From DASQJL01 sp036380835 (GTDB taxonomy: Bacteria; Eisenbacteria; RBG-16-71-46; SZUA-252): a stretch of 64,000 bases of DNA. The notes under the pieces were generated by a model, which ran no database searches, was not told where the DNA came from, and saw only the letters and a list, made by a program, of their open reading frames with translations. The stretch spans positions 186,001 to 250,000 of the forward strand of contig DASVDZ010000064.1 in NCBI GenBank assembly GCA_036380835.1, written 5' to 3'. Position 1 is the stretch's first letter. Every line of letters starts with the position of its first letter. The position numbers and the translations under genes are program-made. Positions 1 to 8,157 of the stretch are shown piece after piece.

Positions 1-308
1 CGTTCCAGGACGGCGCGCAGGTTCTCCCCTTCCAGCACCTCGCTCACGAGGTAGGGAGCGCCCTCCGCGATGCCGACGTCGTGGATCGTGACGATGTTCG
101 GGTGGTTGAGCGATCCCACCGCGCGGGCTTCCGCCTCGAACCGCTGTTGGCGGTCCGGATCCCCGGCCATGGCGCGCGGCAGCACCTTCACCGCGACCTC
201 CCGGCCGAGCCGCGTGTCGCGCGCCCGGTAGACCTCGCCCATGCCGCCCGCCCCGAGCGCGACCACGATCTCGTACGGCCCGAGGCGCGTTCCGGCCGGG
301 AGGCTCAT
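1..308 (-). CDS. Serine/threonine protein kinase, N-terminal part (cut by window edge)
   Basis: Reading the minus strand from the ATG at 308 gives an uninterrupted frame to the window edge, the start of a eukaryote-like (Hanks-type) kinase. Visible parts are the glycine-rich loop LGAGGMGEVYRARD, the ATP-binding lysine in EVAVKVLP, the region around the helix-C glutamate (RFEAEARAVGSLNHPNIV) and the hinge stretch PYLVSEVLEGENL. Bacterial proteins of this type phosphorylate Ser/Thr on partner proteins, and many continue into a TPR, WD40 or PASTA sensor domain, which lies outside the window here. The gene begins 5 bases after the aminopeptidase stop on the same strand, so the two are probably co-transcribed. 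The catalytic loop is not in view, so activity cannot be judged. Confidence 0.9.
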   Translation of the reverse strand, partial: MSLPAGTRLGPYEIVVALGAGGMGEVYRARDTRLGREVAVKVLPRAMAGDPDRQQRFEAEARAVGSLNHPNIVTIHDVGIAEGAPYLVSEVLEGENLRAVLE

Positions 309-313
309 GCGGT

Positions 314-2779
314 CTAGCGCCCCCGGCGGATTCCCGCGAGCGCCTCGCGGAACGCCACGCGCGTCAGGTCCATGATCTCCTCGCGGAGCGCCGCCTCGAT
401 CGCGCCCTCGGCCTTCGGCGACTTGATCTTCCAGAGGGACCACGCGGCCGCGCTCCGGACGCGGAACCAGCGGTCGTAGAGGAGCTCGAGGAGCCGCGCC
501 TCACCCTCGGCGGTCCGGGTCCCGAGCTTGCCGATCGCCTTGGTCGCTCCGGAGCGCGTCTCGTTCCGATAGCGCGGATGGGTCAGCTCGAGGAAGACGT
601 CGAGGCCCCGCGGGTCCTTGAGCGCGGCCATCGCGTCGAGCGCGAGGATCTGGAGCATGTCGCGGTGGCTCGTGCGGCCGAGCGCCGCGAGCGCGGCGGC
701 GTAGGCCCCCGGTCGGTTGATCCGCGCGAGCCCTGCCAGCGCCCAGCCGGCGTTGAACGTGCTCGGCTCCTCCATGGCGCGCTGCGTCAGCTCGAGGACC
801 GCCCGCTCGCCGCCGATCCACCCGAGGGCCCAGATCGCCGCGCGCCGGACGCGCGTCTGCTCCCCGCGCGCCGCGACGGCGAGCCTCCGGGTCATGCCCG
901 TCACGCGGCGGCCGATCTCGCCGAGCGAGACCGCGGCGGCCGCGCGGACGCCCCAGAAGCGGTCCCGGCGGAGGGCCCGGGTCAGCGCCTCGACGGCGCG
1001 CGCTTCGGAACGCGACGAGAGCTCGCGGGCGCACCGGATCCGCTCGAGGGCGTACGGGGAGCGGGCGAGACCGTAGAGGAGCTCCTCGTCGGTCCGCGGG
1101 AAGTCGAGGAGCTTCAGGACGTGGTGCTCGGGATCGAGCGCCACGTACCGGGGCCGCGCGCCGACGGGCACGGTGATCGTCTCGCGGCGGCCGCGCAGCT
1201 CGATCGACAGGCGCCGGCGCCGCGATCCCGCGACGATCTCGAGCGTCATCGGGAGCCGGAAGACGGGCGTGACGCCGTCGTCGTCCTGCACCTGCTCGAT
1301 CGTGAGCGTCAGGCTCTTCGTCCGCTCCGTCCAGCGCCGCGAGACGCGGAGCTCCGGGTGTCCGCCGCGATGAACCCACTGGTCGAAGAACCACGCGAGG
1401 TTCCGCCCCGTGGCCTCCTCGCAGGCGCGCCTCAGGTCGCCGGTCTCGACCGGGCCGAGGGCGTGGCGCTCGAGGTAGCGCCCGAGAGAGCGGCGCCAGG
1501 CGTCCTCCCCGAGCAGGACCCGGAGCATGTGGAGGACCACGGCCCCCTTCTCGTAGAGATGGCGGTCGAAGATCTCGCACGGCCTCTCGTACCGGGTTTC
1601 GACCAGCGCGCGCCGGTATTCGGATCCGTCCTCCACCAGAAAGGAGCAGATCTGCTCCAGGCGCGCGAAGTCGGCGTCGTCCTGGCCGGCGTCGGCCTCC
1701 CGCCAGAGGATCTCGGAATACGTCGCGAAGCCCTCGTTCAGCCATCCCTCGGACCAGTGGCGGCAGGTGACGAGGTCGCCCCACCACTGGTGCGCCAGCT
1801 CGTGCGCGACGAGCGAGTCGTAGCCTTCGTCGAGCGAATCGCCGGGGTGTTCGAGCATCCGGTCGAAGAGGGTCGTGGCGCTCGTGTTCTCCATCCCGCC
1901 GTACGTGAAGTCGGGAACGACCGTCTGCGCGTACTTGGGGTAGGGGTAGGGGGCGCCGAACGCCTTCCCGAAGACCGCGATCATGCGCGCCGTCTTCCGA
2001 AAGGCGGCGCGCCCCTGGCGCTCCTCGCCGCGCGGCACGTAGTGGAAGAGCGGCACCTTCCCGGCCCGGTCCCTCAGCTCCGCGTACTTGCCGATCACGA
2101 GCGACGTCAGGTAGGCAGGATGCGCGGTCTCCTGCCTCCAGTGCCAGGTGACCGCCCGGCCGCGGCGGCTCGGCCTCCGCGCGGCCAGCCGGCCGTTTCC
2201 GATCACGCGGTAGCCCGCGGGAGCCGTCACGATCTGCTCGAGCGTCATGCGGTTCTCGGTGCTCTCGAGGCAGGGCATCCACCAGTGCGTATCGTCGGCC
2301 TGCCCCTGCGTCCAGGCCGTCGGCGCCCGCCCGGGCTCCGCTTCGGTCGGGCCAACGAAGAAGAGCCCCTTCCGCGGATTCGCCGCGTACTCGATCTCGA
2401 TGACCGCGCGCGCCCCGGTCCGGAGCGGCTTCGGGAGCGTCACGCGAAGCCGTTCCGTCTCCGCCGCGTGCCGGAGCCGTGCGCGCCCCGAGCGCACCGA
2501 CTCGATCCGAAGCTCGGCGGCGTCGAGCAGGACCTCGCGGAGCCCATCCCGCAGCGACTCGATCGTCAGGGTCGCGCTCCCGCGGATCCCCTTGGCGTCG
2601 AAATCGACGGCCAGGTTGAGGCGCGTGTGCCGGACGAGGAACTCGAGATCGCGGCGGGAGGAGTCGGGTCCGGACCACGCGTTCCGCCCCGACGGCGGGT
2701 AGGGCTCGAACGGCGCCGTCTCCATGGCGGCCCGGCGGCCGAGGAAGACAGGGTGGAAGAGCGGGTCCGAAACGGGCAT
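314..2779 (-). CDS. M1 family zinc aminopeptidase with C-terminal HEAT repeats
   Basis: An 821-residue metallopeptidase expected to remove N-terminal residues from peptides. The exopeptidase motif GGMEN lies near residue 295. The zinc site HELAH starts at residue 326 and is followed 18 residues later by the third ligand in NEGFATY, a complete gluzincin set. The N-terminal half is the usual M1 beta-sandwich. The last 230 residues or so are HEAT-like helical repeats (for example WGVRAAAAVSLGEIG and RVRRAAIWALGWIG), a layout seen in some bacterial M1 enzymes. No signal peptide is obvious, so it is probably cytoplasmic. The ATG at 2779 has GGAGGATC six bases upstream and a plausible promoter further up. 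It lies upstream of, and almost touching, the kinase gene. Confidence 0.92.
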   Translation of the reverse strand: MPVSDPLFHPVFLGRRAAMETAPFEPYPPSGRNAWSGPDSSRRDLEFLVRHTRLNLAVDFDAKGIRGSATLTIESLRDGLREVLLDAAELRIESVRSGRARLRHAAETERLRVTLPKPLRTGARAVIEIEYAANPRKGLFFVGPTEAEPGRAPTAWTQGQADDTHWWMPCLESTENRMTLEQIVTAPAGYRVIGNGRLAARRPSRRGRAVTWHWRQETAHPAYLTSLVIGKYAELRDRAGKVPLFHYVPRGEERQGRAAFRKTARMIAVFGKAFGAPYPYPKYAQTVVPDFTYGGMENTSATTLFDRMLEHPGDSLDEGYDSLVAHELAHQWWGDLVTCRHWSEGWLNEGFATYSEILWREADAGQDDADFARLEQICSFLVEDGSEYRRALVETRYERPCEIFDRHLYEKGAVVLHMLRVLLGEDAWRRSLGRYLERHALGPVETGDLRRACEEATGRNLAWFFDQWVHRGGHPELRVSRRWTERTKSLTLTIEQVQDDDGVTPVFRLPMTLEIVAGSRRRRLSIELRGRRETITVPVGARPRYVALDPEHHVLKLLDFPRTDEELLYGLARSPYALERIRCARELSSRSEARAVEALTRALRRDRFWGVRAAAAVSLGEIGRRVTGMTRRLAVAARGEQTRVRRAAIWALGWIGGERAVLELTQRAMEEPSTFNAGWALAGLARINRPGAYAAALAALGRTSHRDMLQILALDAMAALKDPRGLDVFLELTHPRYRNETRSGATKAIGKLGTRTAEGEARLLELLYDRWFRVRSAAAWSLWKIKSPKAEGAIEAALREEIMDLTRVAFREALAGIRRGR

Positions 2780-2809
2780 GCGCGATCCTCCGAGGTGTTG
2801 GAAGGAAGC

Positions 2810-2838
2810 AGCATCCTCGACCCGAGCGGCCCTGTCAA
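2810..2838 (-). promoter_or_regulatory. Predicted sigma70-type promoter of the aminopeptidase gene
   Basis: On the minus strand a perfect -35 box TTGACA (2833-2838) is followed after 17 bases by GATGCT (2810-2815), a poor -10 match. Transcription would start near 2803, about 24 bases before the ATG at 2779. The -35 match and exact spacing support it; the weak -10 limits confidence. Confidence 0.45.
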
Positions 2839-2877
2839 GGAGACCCCTGGCGCGGTGTGGCCGGTTTCCGGACGAGG

Positions 2878-2883
2878 TACAAT
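2878..2883 (+). promoter_or_regulatory. -10-like box TACAAT directly before the permease start
   Basis: TACAAT ends six bases before the ATG at 2890, so a transcript would begin at or next to the start codon and be leaderless. No good -35 box is visible. It is one of several similar cases in this window. Confidence 0.4.
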
Positions 2884-2889
2884 GGCGCC

Positions 2890-3846
2890 ATGCACCTGTC
2901 CGCCACGCTCGCGCCGATGGGCCGCGTCTTCCTCGACGCGACGGTCGAGATCGTCCCCTTCTTCCTCCTCGCCATCTTCCTCGGCGCGCTGATCGAGGAG
3001 TTCGTCTCCCAACGGACCATCGAGCGCTTCCTGACGGGAGGCCGCCCCGCGACGATGCTCCTCGCCTCGACGACCGGCGCCCTGATCCCGCTCTGCACCT
3101 GCGGCATGGTGCCGCTGGCGGTCTCCCTTCGGCGCCGCGGGAGCGACCTGAAGCACACGTTCGCCTTCCTGACGGCGGGCGCCGCGGTGAGCGTCCCGGT
3201 GCTCTTCCTCACGTGGAAGGTCCTCGGGGGGCGCTGGGCGCTGATCCGGCTCCTCGCCTCCGTGCTCTATGGGCTCGCCGTCGGCTACGCCTCGCTCTGG
3301 GGGCTCCGCCGCGTCGAGGCGCGTTCGGCCGCGCCCGCCGGCGGCGGCGCGACCGCGGCGCGCGGCGGGCCAGGGACGGACGCGGAAGGGGCGCCCGAGG
3401 GCGCTCCGGAGGGGGTCTCGGAGATCCGGACGCGCTCCCGAGCCGCCTCGGTCCTCCGGCGCTTCTGGGGGCAGATCCAGGAGTACTTCCCGTGGGTGAT
3501 CGTCAGCATGGCGATCGCGGCGGTCGTGGACGTGCTCGTGCCCCGGCACTGGATCGACGTCCTGTACGGCGAGCGAACCGCGTTCGGCGCGCTCGTCGGC
3601 GCCCTGAGCGGGGTGCCGTTCTACTTCTGCTCCGGGGCCGAGCTGCCGCTCGTGAAGGAGCTCCTCGCCAAGGGCATGGGATCGGGGCCCGCCGCCTCCA
3701 TGATGCTCGCGGTCCCCATCGTGAACATCCTCACGTTCGGGGTCGTGGGGCGCTGGCTCGGGACGCGCGGCGCCGCGACCTATCTCCTCCTCTGCGTCGC
3801 CGGCGCGGCCGCGCTCGGCGCGCTCTACGGCTGGTTCGCGCGGTGA
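2890..3846 (+). CDS. YraQ/DUF318-family membrane permease (SO_0444-like putative metal efflux)
   Basis: A 318-residue integral membrane protein made of two homologous halves of about four hydrophobic segments each. They are joined by a Gly/Ala/Pro-rich hydrophilic linker near residues 140-190. The first half carries PLCTCGMVP and the second PFYFCSGAELPLVKELL, the paired Cys-containing motifs typical of the YraQ permease family. Some members have been linked to export of copper, zinc or arsenic species; the substrate here is unknown. An in-frame ATG at 2857 exists, but the one at 2890 matches the family N-terminus and follows a -10-like box. The gene is divergent from the aminopeptidase and convergent with the SDR gene. 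Confidence 0.8.
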   Translation: MHLSATLAPMGRVFLDATVEIVPFFLLAIFLGALIEEFVSQRTIERFLTGGRPATMLLASTTGALIPLCTCGMVPLAVSLRRRGSDLKHTFAFLTAGAAVSVPVLFLTWKVLGGRWALIRLLASVLYGLAVGYASLWGLRRVEARSAAPAGGGATAARGGPGTDAEGAPEGAPEGVSEIRTRSRAASVLRRFWGQIQEYFPWVIVSMAIAAVVDVLVPRHWIDVLYGERTAFGALVGALSGVPFYFCSGAELPLVKELLAKGMGSGPAASMMLAVPIVNILTFGVVGRWLGTRGAATYLLLCVAGAAALGALYGWFAR

Positions 3847-3856
3847 TCGACCGCGC
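3838..3856. terminator. Short inverted repeat across convergent gene ends
   Basis: GCGCGGT (3838-3844), a 5-base loop, then ACCGCGC (3850-3856) form a perfect 7-bp stem. It overlaps the permease stop codon and lies just before the converging SDR stop. There is no T-tract. It may act as a compact two-way terminator, or be chance in GC-rich DNA. Confidence 0.3.
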
Positions 3857-3858
3857 CG

Positions 3859-4587
3859 CTACTTCCGCGGCGGCTGGCTCGGGCGGATCTCGACGCGGCT
3901 CGGCAGCGAGCGCGCGGGGTGGCGGAGCAGATCGACCACGATCTCCGCGACGTCCTCCGGCTGGATCTTCCAGGCCGCCTTGCGGTCGGGCGTCGCGCCG
4001 TTGAAGTACGTGTTCACGCTCCCCGGCATGACATAGCTCACGCGGATCCCGTCGTAGCGGACCTCCTGCATCAGCGCCTCGGAGAGTCCGTTCAGCCCGA
4101 ACTTCGAGGTGTTGTACGCCGTGGCGGTCGGGAACGCGTTCCGTCCCGCCAGGCTCGAGAGGTTGATCACGTAGCCGCCGCCCCGCTTCCGCATCCGGGG
4201 GATCGCCGCCCGGGTGCAGAGGAAGACGCCGGTCAGGTTGGTCTCGATGATGGAGTTCCACTCCTCGAGCGACATCTCCTCGAGATTCTTGAAGAACCCG
4301 ATCCCCGCGTTGTTGACCAGCACGTCGACGCCGCCGAACGCCCGGTCGGTCGCCTGGTAGAGCGCCTCCACGTCCTCTTCGCGGCGCACGTCGCACGGCG
4401 TCCCCAGGACGCGCCCCTTGTGGTTCCGCTCGAACGCCGCGGCGACCGCGGCCGTCTCGGCATGGTTCCGCGCCGAGATCACCACGTTCATCTCCTCGTT
4501 CAAGAGCGCCTCGGCGATCGCGAGCCCGATCCCCTTGGTGCTTCCCGTCACGAGGGCCGTCTTGCCCTTCCATCCCGTGTCCGTCAT
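3859..4587 (-). CDS. SDR-family NAD(P)-dependent oxidoreductase (3-ketoacyl-ACP reductase-like)
   Basis: A 242-residue classical short-chain dehydrogenase. The dinucleotide motif TGSTKGIG sits near residue 14, NNAG near residue 90, the catalytic Ser in INLSSLAG and the YxxxK pair in AYNTSKFG. The acidic/basic pattern after strand 2 (ISARNHAET) suggests NADP preference. Substrate cannot be told from sequence; relatives reduce or oxidise carbonyls in lipid or sugar metabolism. The ATG at 4587 is the family-length start. It lies 50 bases downstream of the alpha/beta hydrolase gene on the same strand and probably shares its transcript. Confidence 0.85.
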   Translation of the reverse strand: MTDTGWKGKTALVTGSTKGIGLAIAEALLNEEMNVVISARNHAETAAVAAAFERNHKGRVLGTPCDVRREEDVEALYQATDRAFGGVDVLVNNAGIGFFKNLEEMSLEEWNSIIETNLTGVFLCTRAAIPRMRKRGGGYVINLSSLAGRNAFPTATAYNTSKFGLNGLSEALMQEVRYDGIRVSYVMPGSVNTYFNGATPDRKAAWKIQPEDVAEIVVDLLRHPARSLPSRVEIRPSQPPRK

Positions 4588-4637
4588 GGCCGTCTCCTTC
4601 CGCGGGACCCCCGACCTGGCGCGGGCGCCGCCGCCGT

Positions 4638-5306
4638 CTAGGGGATTCCGAGGCCCTCTTCGAGGGCGGTCTTGAGCTCCGACAATTTCCCGGTGAAGAA
4701 ATGATCCGCCCCCGGCACGACGCGGACGTCGACCGTCCCGAGCGGGGCGAGGCGGTCGCGGAGCGCCGTCACGCCCGCGACGCTCCCGTACTGGTCGTGC
4801 TCCCCCTGGACGATCAGCGTCGGCGCGGGAAGGCGCGTCAGGTGGTCGAACGCGCGGTCGTCGACGTTCCGCTCCACCGGGACGCCGAGGAGGATCATCC
4901 GCTCGACGTCCGGGTCCCCGAGGGCCCACCTCGAGACGACCCACGATCCGAACGAGAACCCGGCGAGCCAGAGCGGCCGGCGGCCCGATTCGCCCCGCGC
5001 ATAAGCCGCGGCCGCCGCCACGTCCCCGACCTCGCCGTCCCACCCCGAGTACGACCCTTCGCTCGCCCCCACGCCGCGGAAGTTGAACCGGAGCGTCGGA
5101 TGGCCCGCGTCGTTCAGGACGCGATAGATCGTGTGCACCACCTTGCTGTGCATCGAGCCGCCGTGCGCCGGATGCGGATGGCAGATCACGGCGGCGCCCG
5201 GGGGCGGGCCGGCCGGCGGGGCTCCGGGATCGGCCCAGAGTCCTTCCAGGAGGCCCTCCGGACCGCGGAAGCGGACCGGCTTGACGACGCGAGGCGGGGC
5301 GCTCAT
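4638..5306 (-). CDS. Alpha/beta hydrolase (small dienelactone-hydrolase-like)
   Basis: A 222-residue hydrolase. CHPHPAHGG supplies the oxyanion-hole region, FNFRGVGASEG the strand-loop typical of this subgroup, GFSFGS the nucleophile elbow with catalytic Ser, and GEHDQYG and GADHFF the acid and catalytic His. Proteins of this shape are usually annotated as alpha/beta superfamily esterases of unknown substrate. A longer in-frame start at 5369 exists, but ATG 5306 fits the family length. It precedes the SDR gene on the same strand. Confidence 0.83.
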   Translation of the reverse strand: MSAPPRVVKPVRFRGPEGLLEGLWADPGAPPAGPPPGAAVICHPHPAHGGSMHSKVVHTIYRVLNDAGHPTLRFNFRGVGASEGSYSGWDGEVGDVAAAAAYARGESGRRPLWLAGFSFGSWVVSRWALGDPDVERMILLGVPVERNVDDRAFDHLTRLPAPTLIVQGEHDQYGSVAGVTALRDRLAPLGTVDVRVVPGADHFFTGKLSELKTALEEGLGIP

Positions 5307-5380
5307 GCGGGGACGCTCCCATGGGGTTCGTGGCCGCCCGGGCGCCATTTCCCGGGTGTCCGATGACACCGCCCCTCCGG

Positions 5381-5386
5381 TATACT
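5381..5386 (+). promoter_or_regulatory. -10-like box TATACT upstream of the E1 gene
   Basis: TATACT in the context CCGGTATACTAGG matches the -10 consensus at 5 of 6 positions and would start transcription near 5393, about 40 bases before the GTG start at 5432. No convincing -35 box is present. Confidence 0.4.
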
Positions 5387-5431
5387 AGGTGGTCTCAAGT
5401 CGCACAATCCCGCATCGAGGAGGAATTCCGC

Positions 5432-7540
5432 GTGGCGCTTCGGGCCGACACCGCGACGTTCTACGGACTCAACCGGTCCGATCTCGTCGACATCTACCGG
5501 ATCATGCTCCTTTCCCGGCGGCTCGACGACGAAGAGATCAAGCTCAAGAAGCAGAACCTGATCTACTTCCAGATCTCGGGCGCCGGCCACGAGGCGGTGC
5601 TGGTGGCCGCCGGCAAGGCGCTTCGGTCCGGGCACGACTGGTTCTACCCCTATTACCGCGATCGCGCGCTCCTGCTCTGCCTCGGCATGACGCCCGTCGA
5701 GATGCTCTACGAGGCGGTCGGCGCCGCGGAAGACCCCAACTCGGGCGGCCGGCAGATGCCGGCCCACTGGGGCCTCAAGCGCGCGAACGTGGTTTCCCAG
5801 TCGAGCCCGACCGGCACCCAGTTCCTCCAGGCGGTCGGGTGCGCCGAGGGGGGCCGGCTGCTCGCGTCGATGCGTGACGTGGCCGCGCGCCGCCCCTTCG
5901 AGAAGGACGAGGTGGTCTACGTCTCGGCCGGCGACGGCACGACGAGCGAGGGGGAGTTCTGGGAGGCGATCAACAGCGCCGCGACCGGAGCGCTCCCCGT
6001 CCTCTTCCTGATCACCGACAACCAGTACGCGATCTCGGTCCCGGTCGAGGCGCAGACCCCGGGCGGCGACATCGGCCGGTGCATGAGCGCGATCGCGGGG
6101 CTTCGCGTGATGAAGGTGGATGGCACCGATCCGCTCGAATCGTACAAGGCGATCCTCGAGGCGGCGCACCACATCCGCGAGGGGCGCGGCCCGGTGCTCC
6201 TCCACGCGATGGTCATCCGCCCGTACGGGCACTCGATGTCGGACGACGAGCTGGCGTACAAGCCGCCGCGGGAGCGCGAGGCCGAGGCGAAGCGCGATCC
6301 GATCCACGTCTACCCCGAATTCCTGATCCGGGAGGGGCTCGCGACGCGCGAGGCGATCGAGAAGATCCAGAAGGACGTCGACGCCGAGATCGCCCAGGCC
6401 GAGGTGGTCGCGCTCGCGGCGCCGAAGCCCGACCCGAACACGGTGCTCGACCACGTCTACTCCCCGACCGTCGATCCGACGAGCGCCCGGTTCCAGACGG
6501 AGCCGCGGTACGAGGGGCCGCCGGAGACGATGGTGACGCTCATCAACCGTTGCCTGAAGGACGAGATGGCGCGGGACGAGCGGATCGTTCTCTTCGGCGA
6601 GGACGTCGCCGACGCGACGAAGGAGGAAAACCTCGATTCCGTTCCCGGCAAGGGGGGCGTCTTCAAGGTGACGTACGGCCTCCAGAAGCAGTTCGGGAAA
6701 CGGCGCGTCTTCAACTCGCCGCTCGCCGAGGCGAACATCGTCGGCCGCGCGATCGGGATGGCGACCCGCGGGATCAAGCCGGTCGTCGAGATCCAGTTCT
6801 TCGACTACATCTGGCCCGCGGTGATGCAGATCCGGAACGAGCTGGCGATGCTCCGGTGGCGCTCGAACGGCGACTTCTCCTGTCCCGCCGTGATCCGGGT
6901 CGCGATCGGCGGCTATCTCCAGGGCGGGTCCATCTACCACAGCCAGAGCGGCGAGAGCATTTTCGCCCACATGCCGGGCCTCCGCGTCGTCTTCCCCTCG
7001 ACCGCCGTCGACGCGAACGGGCTCCTCCGGACCGCGATCCGCTGCGACGATCCGGTCCTCTATCTCGAGCACAAGCACATCTACCGCCAGCCGTACGCGA
7101 AGGGCGCCTACCCCGGCCCTGACTACATGATCCCCTTCGGGAAGGCGCGCGTCGCGCGCGAGGGGGACGACGTTTCGGTGATCACGTGGGGCGCGACGGT
7201 GAACCGCGCGCTCCTCGCGGCGCAGCGTCTCGAAGCCGAGGGCGTGAGCGTCGAGGTGATCGACCTCCGGACGCTCCTCCCGTTCGACCGGGACGCGATC
7301 GCGAAGACCGTCGCCAAGACGGCGCGCGTTCTGGTGCTCCACGAGGACGTGCTGACCGGCGGCTTCGGCGGCGAGATCGCGGCGATCATCGCGAGCGACC
7401 ACTTCGAGTCGCTCGACGCGCCGGTGCGGCGGATCGGCGCGACCGACACGCCGGTCGGCTACTCGCCGGTCCTCGAGGAGCGGATCCTGCCCCAGGTGGA
7501 CGGGATCACCGCCGCGATCCGGGACCTCGCGCGGTACTAG
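5432..7540 (+). CDS. Fused alpha-beta 2-oxoacid dehydrogenase E1 (branched-chain/pyruvate type)
   Basis: A 702-residue thiamine-diphosphate enzyme joining the E1 alpha and beta chains that are separate proteins in most bacteria. It would decarboxylate a 2-oxoacid and hand the acyl group to a lipoyl E2. The alpha half (about 1-340) has the ThDP/Mg motif beginning GDGTTSEGEFW and ending near TDNQYAIS. The beta half starts around ETMVTLINRCLKDEM, with FGEDVAD, NSPLAEANIVG and HSQSGESIFAH. The start chosen is GTG 5432 because GAGGAGG lies nine bases upstream; longer in-frame ATGs lack such a site. No E2 or E3 gene is nearby. The sequence resembles branched-chain 2-oxoacid E1 more than Gram-negative homodimeric PDH E1, but the substrate is not certain. 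Confidence 0.9.
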   Translation: MALRADTATFYGLNRSDLVDIYRIMLLSRRLDDEEIKLKKQNLIYFQISGAGHEAVLVAAGKALRSGHDWFYPYYRDRALLLCLGMTPVEMLYEAVGAAEDPNSGGRQMPAHWGLKRANVVSQSSPTGTQFLQAVGCAEGGRLLASMRDVAARRPFEKDEVVYVSAGDGTTSEGEFWEAINSAATGALPVLFLITDNQYAISVPVEAQTPGGDIGRCMSAIAGLRVMKVDGTDPLESYKAILEAAHHIREGRGPVLLHAMVIRPYGHSMSDDELAYKPPREREAEAKRDPIHVYPEFLIREGLATREAIEKIQKDVDAEIAQAEVVALAAPKPDPNTVLDHVYSPTVDPTSARFQTEPRYEGPPETMVTLINRCLKDEMARDERIVLFGEDVADATKEENLDSVPGKGGVFKVTYGLQKQFGKRRVFNSPLAEANIVGRAIGMATRGIKPVVEIQFFDYIWPAVMQIRNELAMLRWRSNGDFSCPAVIRVAIGGYLQGGSIYHSQSGESIFAHMPGLRVVFPSTAVDANGLLRTAIRCDDPVLYLEHKHIYRQPYAKGAYPGPDYMIPFGKARVAREGDDVSVITWGATVNRALLAAQRLEAEGVSVEVIDLRTLLPFDRDAIAKTVAKTARVLVLHEDVLTGGFGGEIAAIIASDHFESLDAPVRRIGATDTPVGYSPVLEERILPQVDGITAAIRDLARY

Positions 7541-7557
7541 CCCCGCCCGGGCGCTAG
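7537..7557. terminator. Inverted repeat containing both convergent stop codons
   Basis: CTAGC (7537-7541) and GCTAG (7553-7557) flank an 11-base GC-rich centre. The left arm holds the E1 stop and the right arm the DinB-family stop. No T-tract; weak as a terminator. Confidence 0.25.
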
Positions 7558-8132
7558 CGGCGGCCCGGATCCTCTTCGGAGAACATCGAGAAGTAGGCGC
7601 GCCAGGGGCCGATCGCGTCCCCGTAGCGCCGGCCCATCGTCTGGGCGATCTGGCGGAGATGGCCCAGGTCGTGGACGACCCAGGTCGCGAGATGCTGTCC
7701 GAGCGTCACGCGTCCGAGCCCGGGGTGGATCCCCGTGCGGGCCAGGGCCGCCTCGTCGAGGCGGAGCGCCCGGAGCGCCGCCAGGTTCTCCCCGCGCAGC
7801 TCCTCGAAGCGCTCCAGGAGCTCCGCGAGGGTCTTCTCCCCCGACGCCGCGAACATCGCCTCCCGATCGAACGGTGGAAACGGCTCCCTCTCCCCCCTCT
7901 CGAGGATGTGGCGGACGCGCGGGATCCAGTCGGTCCGCTCGCCGTGGATCAGGTGGCCCACCACGTCGTACGCGCTCCACGTCCCGGGGCCGTCGGTCGC
8001 GCGGATCCAGGCCTCGGGGAGGCCGTCGAGCAACGCGCGCAGCACGACGGGCGTGCGCTGAAGCAGCGCCAGCGCCTCCTCGAGCGAGTAGGAGGCGGTT
8101 CCCCAGCGGCGGCCGCGGTCCGCGTCGCTCAT
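7554..8132 (-). CDS. DinB/YfiT-family putative metal-dependent protein
   Basis: A 192-residue four-helix-bundle protein. The spaced histidines expected to bind a metal are seen in VGHLIHGERTDW and, near the C-terminus, in HLATWVVHDLGHLRQIA. Known relatives include thiol transferases (bacillithiol or mycothiol dependent) and many of unknown role; no function can be assigned here. It is the last gene of the long minus-strand run, 25 bases after the Nudix-MBL gene. It is one of four DinB-fold genes in this window, and they are not close copies of each other. Confidence 0.8.
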   Translation of the reverse strand: MSDADRGRRWGTASYSLEEALALLQRTPVVLRALLDGLPEAWIRATDGPGTWSAYDVVGHLIHGERTDWIPRVRHILERGEREPFPPFDREAMFAASGEKTLAELLERFEELRGENLAALRALRLDEAALARTGIHPGLGRVTLGQHLATWVVHDLGHLRQIAQTMGRRYGDAIGPWRAYFSMFSEEDPGRR

Positions 8133-8157
8133 GCGTCCCTCCCCGCCGGCGCCCCGC

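Noticed and set aside
578..2992. Long plus-strand frame of 804 codons
   Set aside because: Antisense of the M1 aminopeptidase, whose zinc and HEAT motifs are clear on the other strand.
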